Source: Paracoccus haematequi (lineage in GTDB: Bacteria > Pseudomonadota > Alphaproteobacteria > Rhodobacterales > Rhodobacteraceae). From it: 64,000 nucleotides of DNA. Position 1 is the stretch's first letter. The number at the start of each line of letters is the position of its first letter. Under the pieces are notes generated by a model. That model saw only the letters and a list, made by a program, of their open reading frames with translations, was not told the DNA's origin and ran no database searches. The stretch spans positions 1-64,000 of the forward strand of contig NZ_UZWE01000021.1 in assembly GCF_900631945.1 (NCBI RefSeq). Reading direction: 5' to 3'. Below are positions 8,801 to 16,011 of the stretch, piece by piece. The translations under genes and the position numbers were made by a program.

Positions 8801-9936
8801 GGCGTCTTTCCGGCCAGCAGGGCGATGTCGATCAGGGCGGAGGGCGGCAGGGCAAAGCCCGAGTCGATCCAGGCATCCTCGGCCGCTTTCAGCCCCCGGC
8901 CAAGCGCCGGGCCTTGCAGGCGAGGTTGCAGATCGGCGGCGGCGATGGGCAGCGGGCGGGCGGCGGCCTGCGCCTCGGCCCAGCCGGGGCAGGGGCCTGA
9001 CGGCCCGGTCTGGACCAGCAGCGCGGCGGCCTGGGCAAGGTCGCCCGACAGGCGATAAGCGATGCGGTGGAAGGACCAGTCCTCGGCCAGGGCGGTGGCA
9101 AGGATGCGATGGTCGCGGGCCTCGGACCGGGACAGGCGCAGAACCTCGGTCAGGTCGGCTTGGGACAGCGCGGCCAGCCGCGCCAACCAGGGCGCGGGGG
9201 ATTGCAGGGCGGAAAGCCGGTTCGGCGCGGCATCCGGCAAAACCTTCTTCAGGACGCCGGTATCCGCCATCAGCCGGATGGCGGGCAGCGGATCGGGGGC
9301 CATCAGCAGTTTGCGGAATTCCTGGCCGATGCGTTCGCGGGAAATGCCGTCCAACCCATCGCGCCCGTCCCGGCAGGCGGCGATCGCCGCCGGATCGGCA
9401 TCGCGGCCATACCAGGCCAGGAAGCGGAAGAAGCGCAGGATCCGCAGGTAATCCTCGGCGATGCGTTGCGCTGGATCGCCGACGAAACGCAGGCGCCGGG
9501 CGCGCAGGTCGTCCAAGCCCCCGACAAGGTCGATGACCGTGCCGCCGCGGTCGGCATAAAGCGCGTTCATCGTGAAATCGCGCCGCCGGGCGTCCTGCGC
9601 CAGGTCGTCGGAAAAGGCCACCACCGCGCGGCGACCGTCGGTTTCCACGTCGCGGCGCAGGGTCGTCACCTCGAAGCCGCGCCCGTCCGCCACCACCGTC
9701 ACCGTGCCATGGTCGATGCCCGTGGGCACCGGCTTCAGCCCGGCGGCCTGGGTCAGCTGCGTGACCGTTTCCGGCGGCGCGTCGGTTGCCAGATCCAGAT
9801 CGCCCACCGGCTCGCCCAGCAGGGCGTTCCTGACCGCGCCGCCGACCAGCCAGGCGCGGTGGCCGCCCGCCTGGAGGGCGTCGAAAACCGATTGCAGGGG
9901 GGGATCCTGCAAGACCGCCGGGGGAAGCCGCGTCAC
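8797..9936 (-). CDS. cca: CCA tRNA nucleotidyltransferase / poly(A) polymerase family protein
   Basis: A 379-residue class II nucleotidyltransferase that adds or repairs the CCA end of tRNAs. Visible motifs are GGAVRNALLG (nucleotide binding), DLDLATDA (metal-binding aspartates), RRDFTMNALYAD, and ISRERIGQEF downstream. Length suits the short alphaproteobacterial enzymes. I take the GTG at 9936 as start because it overlaps the upstream NUDIX stop as GTGA; the ATG at 9987 would add 17 residues from within the NUDIX gene. Whether it acts as a full CCA enzyme or a polyadenylating relative cannot be told here, but a CCA role is likely. Confidence 0.92.
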   Translation of the reverse strand: MTRLPPAVLQDPPLQSVFDALQAGGHRAWLVGGAVRNALLGEPVGDLDLATDAPPETVTQLTQAAGLKPVPTGIDHGTVTVVADGRGFEVTTLRRDVETDGRRAVVAFSDDLAQDARRRDFTMNALYADRGGTVIDLVGGLDDLRARRLRFVGDPAQRIAEDYLRILRFFRFLAWYGRDADPAAIAACRDGRDGLDGISRERIGQEFRKLLMAPDPLPAIRLMADTGVLKKVLPDAAPNRLSALQSPAPWLARLAALSQADLTEVLRLSRSEARDHRILATALAEDWSFHRIAYRLSGDLAQAAALLVQTGPSGPCPGWAEAQAAARPLPIAAADLQPRLQGPALGRGLKAAEDAWIDSGFALPPSALIDIALLAGKTP

Positions 9937-10526
9937 GCCTGCATCCTTCTGGCCAGGCCCAGCAGGATCCGCGCCGTCGCACCCCACAGGTAATAGGGGC
10001 CGAAGGGCGCGGCGTGATAGCTGCGCCAGCCCTCGCGCCAGCGCCGCCTTTCGATCCGATAGCGCGAGGGATCGGCGACATGGGCAAAGGGCAGCGCGAA
10101 GGCCTCCTCGACCTCGCCGGGTTCGGGGCGCGGGGCGAAGGGGCCGCGGATGATGCCGATGACCGGGGTCACGGCGAAGCCGGTGACGGTGCGGTGCGGC
10201 GGCAGCGTGCCCAGCAAATCGACCTGCGCGGGATCCAGGCCGATCTCCTCCTGCGCCTCGCGCAGGGCGGCGGCCACATCGTCGGCATCCCCTGGATCGA
10301 CCTTGCCGCCGGGCAGGGCGATCTGGCCCGGATGGTGGCGGAGGCCCGAGGCGCGCTTGGTCAGGAGCAGGCGGCCGTCGTCCTGATGGAAAGCGGCCAG
10401 CACCCCTGCCGGGCGCAGGCTGCCCGCAGGCGGAGTCACGTCCGGGTTGAGGTCGTAATCAGAGGTCGGCCCCATGGCCACGGCCAGCGCGTGGCGCAGG
10501 CGATCCTCGGACCAGTCGGGAATCAC
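9933..10526 (-). CDS. NUDIX hydrolase, CoA pyrophosphatase-like
   Basis: A 197-residue NUDIX protein of the NudL / CoA pyrophosphatase type. The segment LRHHPGQIALPGGK precedes the NUDIX box, whose catalytic residues are seen in GGKVDPG followed by ALREAQEEIGL. These enzymes hydrolyse CoA or its derivatives to 3',5'-ADP and phosphopantetheine; the exact substrate here is inferred. Start is the GTG at 10526, which overlaps the hslO stop (GTGA); its end overlaps the cca start in the same way. Length is normal for the family. Confidence 0.9.
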   Translation of the reverse strand: MIPDWSEDRLRHALAVAMGPTSDYDLNPDVTPPAGSLRPAGVLAAFHQDDGRLLLTKRASGLRHHPGQIALPGGKVDPGDADDVAAALREAQEEIGLDPAQVDLLGTLPPHRTVTGFAVTPVIGIIRGPFAPRPEPGEVEEAFALPFAHVADPSRYRIERRRWREGWRSYHAAPFGPYYLWGATARILLGLARRMQA

Positions 10527-11536
10527 TCGGCCGCCCTGTCGGACAGGGGCTGGCCGTCGGCGTCCACGGTGGCCTCGAAGCCCAGGCTGTGCGGGTCGAA
10601 TTCGTAATGCGCCCCGCAAAACTGGCAGTCGGCGGTGACGATGCCCGCGTCGGTTGTCATATGCGCGATGTCCTTGGCGGAATAGATCGACAGCGTGTTG
10701 CGCACCCGGTCCGCCGTGCAGGAGCAGCCGAATTCGACCCGCTGCGTATCGAAGACGCGCGGTTCCTCCTCGTGGAACAGGCGCAGCAGCAGGTCGGTCG
10801 GCCCGACCGAGGGGCCGATCAGCTCCAGAACCTCGACCGTGTCCAGCAACAGGTTGGCGCGGTTCCAATCCTCGGATTCGGCGCCTTGCAGGATGTCGGC
10901 GGCCTCGATCAACCCGCCCTCGCCGCTGCCGCCCTCGCCCTGCATGGGTTTGGCGGGCAGGGTTTGCAGCATCACGCCGCCCGCCCGCCAATGGCTGTCC
11001 TGCCCCGACAGGCGCGACGCCCCGCTGGCAAGCTGGAACCGGGTCGGCAACTGTTCGGATTGCGCGAAATAGGTCTGCGCGCAGGCCGACAGCGACCCGC
11101 CCGCCAAGGGCGTGATCCCCTGGTAGGGCAGCGTGCCTTCGCCCTGGTCGATCAGCACGGCGAAATAGCCTTCGCCGATCTGCTGGAAGGGGGGGCGATC
11201 GTCCAGCCGGGCGTCGTCAAAGCTGGCCCAGGCGCGGATCCGGGCCGGGGCGCCGTCCCGTTCGGGGGCGTAATAGTCGGCGGCCAGTGTGCGGATGGCG
11301 CCGTTGCCCCGCACCTGAAGGCTGAGCTTCCAGCGCAGCTTGACGGTCGGGCCGACCAGGGCCGCCAGCAGCGCCAGTTCGGCCACCAGGGCGCCGACCG
11401 GGGTCGGATAGTCGTGGCGCGACAGGATGTGGTCCAGCACCCCGTCCAGGCGGGCGACGCGGCCGCGAATGTCCGAACGATCCAGTTGGAACGGCAGAAT
11501 CGTGTCGTCCCACGCGATCTGGTTGATCTTGCTCAT
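10523..11536 (-). CDS. hslO: Hsp33 redox-regulated chaperone
   Basis: Hsp33 is a cytoplasmic holdase that is switched on by oxidation. The 337-residue protein has the C-terminal redox switch: CSC (in FGCSCTADRV) and CQFC (in TADCQFCGAHYEFD), the four cysteines that bind zinc in the reduced form. The N-terminal core contains the QTYFAQSEQLPT segment typical of the family. I use the ATG at 11536 (AGGA site upstream) in place of a start at 11593. It is the first gene of the overlapping operon hslO, NUDIX, cca, ABC exporter, RNA methyltransferase. Confidence 0.95.
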   Translation of the reverse strand: MSKINQIAWDDTILPFQLDRSDIRGRVARLDGVLDHILSRHDYPTPVGALVAELALLAALVGPTVKLRWKLSLQVRGNGAIRTLAADYYAPERDGAPARIRAWASFDDARLDDRPPFQQIGEGYFAVLIDQGEGTLPYQGITPLAGGSLSACAQTYFAQSEQLPTRFQLASGASRLSGQDSHWRAGGVMLQTLPAKPMQGEGGSGEGGLIEAADILQGAESEDWNRANLLLDTVEVLELIGPSVGPTDLLLRLFHEEEPRVFDTQRVEFGCSCTADRVRNTLSIYSAKDIAHMTTDAGIVTADCQFCGAHYEFDPHSLGFEATVDADGQPLSDRAAE

Positions 11537-11679
11537 GCGGTGATTCCTGAAATCCTGGGCAGGCCCGCGCAAGGCGGGCCGGGTCGCGCCCAATATAGGA
11601 TGTTTGCGGGCAATCCCAAGGGGGCGGCTTTTGCGTTGCGCGGGGTTGCGCTAGACGGGCGAAAGCGACCGGAGTTCCC

Positions 11680-12123
11680 ATGATCCCCCGTTACGGCCAT
11701 GTTCCCCGCCCCGGACGGCGGCACCGTCTGCGCCCCGGCGCCTATGCCCTGCTGATCCGCGACGGGCTGCTGTTGCTGACGCATCAGTCCGGACCGGAAC
11801 CGGAATACCAGCTGCCGGGCGGCGGCATCGATCCCGGTGAAACCGGCCTGCGCGCGCTGCACCGCGAGGTGTTCGAGGAAACCGGCTGGACCATCGGCGA
11901 TGCCCGCAGGTTGGGCGCCTACCGCCGCTTCGCCTTCATGCCGGACTATGGCTGGTGGGCCGAAAAGCTGTGCCATGTCTGGGTGGCGCGCCCGACCCTC
12001 CGCCTGTCGGCCCCGACCGAGCCGCATCACAGCGCACATTGGGCCACCCCCCGCGCCGCGATGGGCCTGCTGGCTGATCCGGGCGCGCGGGCGTTCCTGG
12101 CGCGGTTCCGGCACTTGATCTAG
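11680..12123 (+). CDS. NUDIX hydrolase
   Basis: A 147-residue NUDIX-domain protein. The NUDIX box is complete: GGGIDPGET followed by LHREVFEETGW, with the REVxEE core for metal binding. It resembles small nucleotide-diphosphate or MutT-like pyrophosphohydrolases; the substrate is not predictable. A CGGAG site lies 6 bases before the ATG. It is divergent from hslO with about 140 bases between the two starts. The 251 bases after it, up to 12374, hold no gene I can support. Confidence 0.88.
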   Translation: MIPRYGHVPRPGRRHRLRPGAYALLIRDGLLLLTHQSGPEPEYQLPGGGIDPGETGLRALHREVFEETGWTIGDARRLGAYRRFAFMPDYGWWAEKLCHVWVARPTLRLSAPTEPHHSAHWATPRAAMGLLADPGARAFLARFRHLI

Positions 12124-12374
12124 CCCGGACTTCTCACGAGTCGATGGCAGGGGGCGTGTTCGGGTCCGACTGGGGTGTAGTGGACAGGGTTGTGCCGGTT
12201 TGGACGCGCGGGTCTGCGGCGCCGGGAACGCGGGCGAGAGCGGTGGGGTTTGGGGGGGTGCGGGAAGCCTAAGATGCAGGGGGGCCGCGCAGGATACCCA
12301 ATTCGGACGATGCCGTGCCGTACGGAGATCACGAAGCTTTGCCCCGACAGCCGAAGCTGCGATATGAGACCCCG

Positions 12375-12990
12375 ATGCGACCGATTTATCTTTCCTATCT
12401 GACCGCGCCGGTCGATGACCCGTTCGAGGCGCTGCGTATCGCGGCGAATGCCGGATATGCCGTGTTGGGCCTGCGGCTATGCGATCCGGTGACCGGCATG
12501 GGGCCTCTCCGCTGGTCGGAAATCCGGCGCTGTGCCGACGGTTCGCAGCCAGTCTGAAAGAGGCCGGGCTGAGCGTCCCCGAGGTCGAGGCCCGGGTGCT
12601 GATGCGCGGCCCGGACCCGCAGATCGCCCCCGAGGTGCTGGAGGCCGCCGCCATGCTGGGCCGACCCTGCATCATCGCGGTCGCGGACCAGCGGGGCGCG
12701 ATCTAGCCCACCGACGTACGCGACCGTTTCGCCGCCCTCTGCACCGAGGTCGCGGCCTTCGGGCTGGAGGCCGGGTTCGAGCCCATCGCCCATCGCGCCG
12801 CCGGGTCGCTGGATCGCGCACTGGAGATTGTTTCGGGCTCCGGGCAGGGCGCAAGACTGGTTCTGGACGCGCTGCACCTGCACCGCATGGGGATCGGCAC
12901 GGATCGGCTGGCTCGGGTGGACCCCGCGCGGATGCGGGTCTTTCACCTCTGCGACGCCCCGCCGATTCCGGCCGATCATATCGATCATTC
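12375..12990 (+). pseudogene. decayed sugar phosphate isomerase/epimerase-like gene
   Basis: A TIM-barrel isomerase/epimerase relative, now broken. The N-terminus reads from 12375 (IYLSYLTAP, then AANAGYAVLGLRL) in one frame, and the continuation (PLVGNPALCRRFAASL, then LSVPEVEARVL) is in another frame from about 12500. The second frame hits a TAG at 12704-12706, after which coding homology continues (DRFAALCTEVAAFGLEAGF, LVLDALHLHR, FHLCDAPP). Homology then stops near 12975, well before a normal C-terminus. So there is at least one frameshift, one stop and a 3' truncation. The truncation abuts a truncated minus-strand gene (12985-13128), which points to a deletion joining two genes. Confidence 0.75.
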
Positions 12991-13128
12991 CGTTCCCCAC
13001 GCCGGCCAGGCCGCCGGGCCCGCCGTGCCGCCGGTGCCGATGCGGAAGAACGATATCTCTTGCGCCGTGGCGGTCTGGCCCAGTCCGGCGGCTATGGCGA
13101 AGGATGCGAACACTATCTTGAGTTTCAG
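12985..13128 (-). pseudogene. 5' remnant of a TAXI-family TRAP transporter receptor gene
   Basis: The minus strand encodes a signal peptide (KLKIVFASFAIAAGL, ending TATAQ) followed by EISFFRIGTGGTAG, which is the start of the mature part of TAXI-type solute receptors. After TAG (about 13018) the reading continues into unrelated sequence and stops at 12985, so nearly 300 expected residues are missing. The presumed start codon is CTG at 13128 with an AGGGG site upstream; it may once have been ATG. With the neighbouring epimerase remnant it marks a deletion between two convergent genes. Confidence 0.65.
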
Positions 13129-13348
13129 GGCGTTACCCCTGTTTCCCTGACTTCCCGAAATCTGCCGAGCCCAGAGGCGGCGCCCCCGACAACCGTGCAG
13201 ATCCGCCGAATTGCCGCCGTGACGCACCGTCCCGCCGCGCAACGGCCCGTTCGTGCCTGGCGTGGCGGGCAGGACGCGCGGGTGAGCTTGACATTCGGGA
13301 CCGAAAGCCGCTGTTTCCCGGTCGTGGCGACAGGGAAAGAGGCGACCG

Positions 13349-14812
13349 ATGGAACTCGACCGGATAGAAGCAGTCCTGGGGACAATCGGCGGCATCGTCT
13401 GGGGGCCCTATCTTCTGATCCCGCTGCTGCTGGGGACCGGGCTTTACCTGACCTTCCGCTTGCGGGGCATCCAGCTGCTCCGGCTGGGCGCGGCGCTGCG
13501 GCTGGGCCTGCTGAAGCGCAAGGATGACGATGCCGAGGGCGACATCTCGCAATTCCAGGCGCTGACCACCGCCATGGCGGCGACCGTCGGCACCGGCAAC
13601 ATCGTCGGCGTGGCGACGGCCATCGCGGCGGGCGGGCCGGGGGCGCTGTTCTGGATGTGGGTCACGGCGATCCTCGGCATGGCCTCGAAATATGCCGAGG
13701 CCTTCCTGGGCGTGCGCTTCCGCATCACCGACGAGGTGGGAGAGAAGAACGGCGGCCCGCAATATTATCTGGAGCGCGGCATCCGCAACGGCTTCGGCAA
13801 GGTGCTGGCGCTGAGCTTCGCGGTCTTCGCCGTCTGCGCCTGCTTCGGCATCGGCAACATGACCCAGGGCAATTCCATCGCCTCGAACCTGGAGCGCAGC
13901 TTCATGATCCCGACCTGGATCACCGGGGTCGTGCTGGCCGGGCTGACGCTGGTGGTGCTGGTCGGCGGCATCAAGTCCATCGGCCGGGTGACCGCCGGGC
14001 TGGTTCCGGTGATGATCCTGTTCTATGTGCTGGGCGCGCTTTACATCCTGCTGGTCAACATCCAGGCGGTGCCTGCCGCCCTGGGCGAGATCTTCTCGCA
14101 GGCCTTCACGGGCACGGCGGCGACCGGCGGGTTCCTGGGGTCCACGATCATGGTCGCGGTGCAGTTCGGCGTGGCGCGCGGCATCTTCTCGAACGAATCC
14201 GGCATGGGCTCGGCCGCCATCGCCGCGGCCTCGGCGCAGACCACGCATCCGGTGCGCCAGGGGCTGGTGTCTATGACCCAGACCTTCATCGACACGATCA
14301 TCGTCGTGTCCTGCACCGGCCTCGTCATCATCACCACCGGCGTCTGGAGCGAGATCGACCCGCAGACCGGCGTGCAGATCTCGCCCTCGATCATGACCGG
14401 GCAGGCCTTCACCCACGGGCTGCCGGGGCAGTGGGGGCATTGGATCGTCACCATCGGCCTGGTGCTGTTTGCCTATTCGACCATCCTGGGTTGGGCCTAT
14501 TACGGCGAGCGCAACCTGGAACGCCTGGTCGGCCATCGCGGCGTGATGCCCTTCCGCATCCTGTTCTCGCTGGCGGTGCTGCTGGGCTGCACGGTGCAAC
14601 TGGGCGTGGTCTGGAGCTTCTCGGACGTGATGAACGGGCTGATGGCCATTCCGAACCTGATCGGCCTGTTGATCCTGTCCGGCCTGATCGCGCGCGAGAC
14701 CCGCTTCTACCTGCGCCACGATCCCCGGCTGGAGGCCGATCGCCAGCAGATCGAGGCATTCATGAAGGGCCAGCCCGGCTGGGAGGAATGGAAGGCAAGC
14801 GAGCGGTCCTAG
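13349..14812 (+). CDS. sodium:alanine/glycine symporter family protein (AGCS)
   Basis: A 487-residue integral inner-membrane transporter of the alanine or glycine:cation symporter family, with about 10-11 hydrophobic segments. Family signatures include GTGNIVGVATAIAAGGPGAL near residue 80 and CFGIGNMTQGNS near residue 170, plus FSNESGMGSAAIAAA. It would import small neutral amino acids with sodium. A purine-rich GGGAAAGAGG site precedes the ATG. The C-terminus ends in a short cytoplasmic tail. It stands alone; the 198 bases upstream follow a transporter-gene remnant, and about 250 bases separate it from the nap operon. Confidence 0.93.
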   Translation: MELDRIEAVLGTIGGIVWGPYLLIPLLLGTGLYLTFRLRGIQLLRLGAALRLGLLKRKDDDAEGDISQFQALTTAMAATVGTGNIVGVATAIAAGGPGALFWMWVTAILGMASKYAEAFLGVRFRITDEVGEKNGGPQYYLERGIRNGFGKVLALSFAVFAVCACFGIGNMTQGNSIASNLERSFMIPTWITGVVLAGLTLVVLVGGIKSIGRVTAGLVPVMILFYVLGALYILLVNIQAVPAALGEIFSQAFTGTAATGGFLGSTIMVAVQFGVARGIFSNESGMGSAAIAAASAQTTHPVRQGLVSMTQTFIDTIIVVSCTGLVIITTGVWSEIDPQTGVQISPSIMTGQAFTHGLPGQWGHWIVTIGLVLFAYSTILGWAYYGERNLERLVGHRGVMPFRILFSLAVLLGCTVQLGVVWSFSDVMNGLMAIPNLIGLLILSGLIARETRFYLRHDPRLEADRQQIEAFMKGQPGWEEWKASERS

Positions 14813-15029
14813 CCGCGCGCGGCGGCCAGGGCGCGCGAACCTTGCGCGGTTCTATGCTGAGGCTCGTCAGAGGATAACTTACCAGGCTGTCGGCGAGAGA
14901 GCGGCGCAAGCCGGAAGATCGGTTCTGCCGGCAGCTGGGGCGCGGCGTTCCCCTGACGTGACCCCTGCATGACAGAGTGTCCCGTAAAGGTTGCATTTCG
15001 TTTGCTTCTTTTGCTAACCTTCAAGGGCA

Positions 15030-15050
15030 GGGGTGGAGCCGAGTCACCCC
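15030..15050 (+). promoter_or_regulatory. possible 5' leader hairpin of the nap operon
   Basis: GGGGTG and CACCCC form a 6-base stem 19 bases upstream of the napE ATG. The 256-base gap upstream of napE (14813-15068) is otherwise free of genes; it contains an AT-richer patch around 14990-15020. I saw no convincing TTGAT-N4-ATCAA (FNR-type) site. The role of the hairpin is speculation. Confidence 0.3.
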
Positions 15051-15068
15051 CAGACTCAGGAGGCAGCC

Positions 15069-15254
15069 ATGTCGGATCGACATGCCACCCAACCCGAGGG
15101 GCAAGCGCCCAGCCGCCGCAGAGAGTTGGCGCAGTTCCTTTTGCTGGCTTTCGGCATCTGGCCGGTGGTCGCGGTGGCGACCGTGGGCGGCTACGGGTTT
15201 CTTGTCTGGATGTATCAGCTGATCGCCGGACCTCCTGGGCCTTCGGGGCATTAG
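15069..15254 (+). CDS. napE: periplasmic nitrate reductase subunit NapE
   Basis: A 61-residue single-span membrane protein of the NapE/TorE family, first gene of the nap operon. A hydrophilic N-terminus (SRRRELAQF) leads into one hydrophobic helix (LLLAFGIWPVVAVATVGGYG). Its function in nitrate reduction is not established. The ATG at 15069 has a strong AGGAGG ribosome site; an upstream start at 15033 is less likely. napF starts 3 bases after its stop. Confidence 0.9.
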   Translation: MSDRHATQPEGQAPSRRRELAQFLLLAFGIWPVVAVATVGGYGFLVWMYQLIAGPPGPSGH

Positions 15255-15257
15255 GCC

Positions 15258-15749
15258 GTGTCCGCCGGTCCCGCCCTGTCGCGCCGGGATGTGCTGCGCG
15301 GCGCCACCCGCCCGGCGCCGTTCCTGCCGCGTCCTCCTGGCGTCACCGCCGCCTCGCTTGCGGCCTGCACCGGCTGCGGCGCCTGCGTCCAGGCCTGTCC
15401 GCAGGCCGTCCTTGCCCTGACGCCCAGGGGCGTCGCGCTGCGGCCCGAGGCGGGGGAATGCGTCTTCTGCGGCGATTGCGCGGCGGCCTGTCCCGAGCCG
15501 GTCTTCGCGGCCGACCGCCGCATGGCGCATGTGATGCGGATTTCGGCCGACTGTTTCGCCCATGCGGGCATCTCTTGCATGTCCTGCCGTGACGCCTGTC
15601 CCGAACAGGCGATCGCCATGCAGCCCAGGATCGGCGCGCCCTTCCTGCCGCGCATCGACGCGGCCGCCTGCACGGGCTGCGCGGCCTGTTCGGCATCCTG
15701 TCCCGCCGGGGCGATCCTGGCGGTCGCGCGCGAGGCCGAGGATGCGTAA
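15258..15749 (+). CDS. napF: ferredoxin-type protein NapF
   Basis: A 163-residue cytoplasmic iron-sulfur protein thought to help mature or activate NapA. Clusters of cysteines typical of NapF are present: CTGCGACVQACP, CVFCGDCAAACP, CMSCRDACP and CTGCAACSASCP, enough for several 4Fe-4S clusters. The N-terminus carries SRRDVLRG, a twin-arginine-like stretch common in NapF proteins, although the protein is normally cytoplasmic. Start is a GTG, 3 bases after the napE stop. The end overlaps napD by 8 bases. Confidence 0.95.
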   Translation: MSAGPALSRRDVLRGATRPAPFLPRPPGVTAASLAACTGCGACVQACPQAVLALTPRGVALRPEAGECVFCGDCAAACPEPVFAADRRMAHVMRISADCFAHAGISCMSCRDACPEQAIAMQPRIGAPFLPRIDAAACTGCAACSASCPAGAILAVAREAEDA

Positions 15750-16011
15750 GCCGCGCTGGCATGTCTCGTCCGCCGTCGTGACGGTCGCCCCGGACGCGAT
15801 GCCCGCCGTCCGCGACCGGGTGGCCGGAATGGACGGGGTCGAAATCCACGGCGGCGACGCAACCCGCCTGATCGTCACCATCGAGGGCGACAGCACCGGC
15901 AGGCTGGGCGACCGGCTGACCGAAATCAATCTGATCAAGGGCGTTCTGGCGGCCAGCATGGTCTTCGAGCACGCCGAGGACAAGGAGGAAACCTCATGCC
16001 GCTTGACCTGA
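15742..16011 (+). CDS. napD: NapA maturation chaperone NapD
   Basis: An 89-residue NapD-family chaperone, which binds the twin-arginine signal peptide of NapA and holds back export until the cofactor is in place. The N-terminal [17 protein letters not shown] and later [19 protein letters not shown] segments fit the family. It overlaps napF at its start (8 bases) and napA at its end (16 bases), so translation of the three is coupled. Confidence 0.93.
   Translation: MRKPRWHVSSAVVTVAPDAMPAVRDRVAGMDGVEIHGGDATRLIVTIEGDSTGRLGDRLTEINLIKGVLAASMVFEHAEDKEETSCRLT

Noticed and set aside
7040-9058. A 672-codon plus-strand frame across the ABC exporter and cca genes
   Set aside because: Composition (His, Arg, Asp, Gln) is typical of an antisense shadow and the minus strand has intact family motifs.
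12985-13395. A 136-codon minus-strand protein as annotated from its first ATG
   Set aside because: The first 89 codons have no export signal or domain; only the last part matches a TAXI receptor start, so I report just the remnant.
14813-15068. An FNR/NNR-type site upstream of the nap operon
   Set aside because: No TTGAT-N4-ATCAA-like sequence was found by eye; only a small hairpin is supportable.
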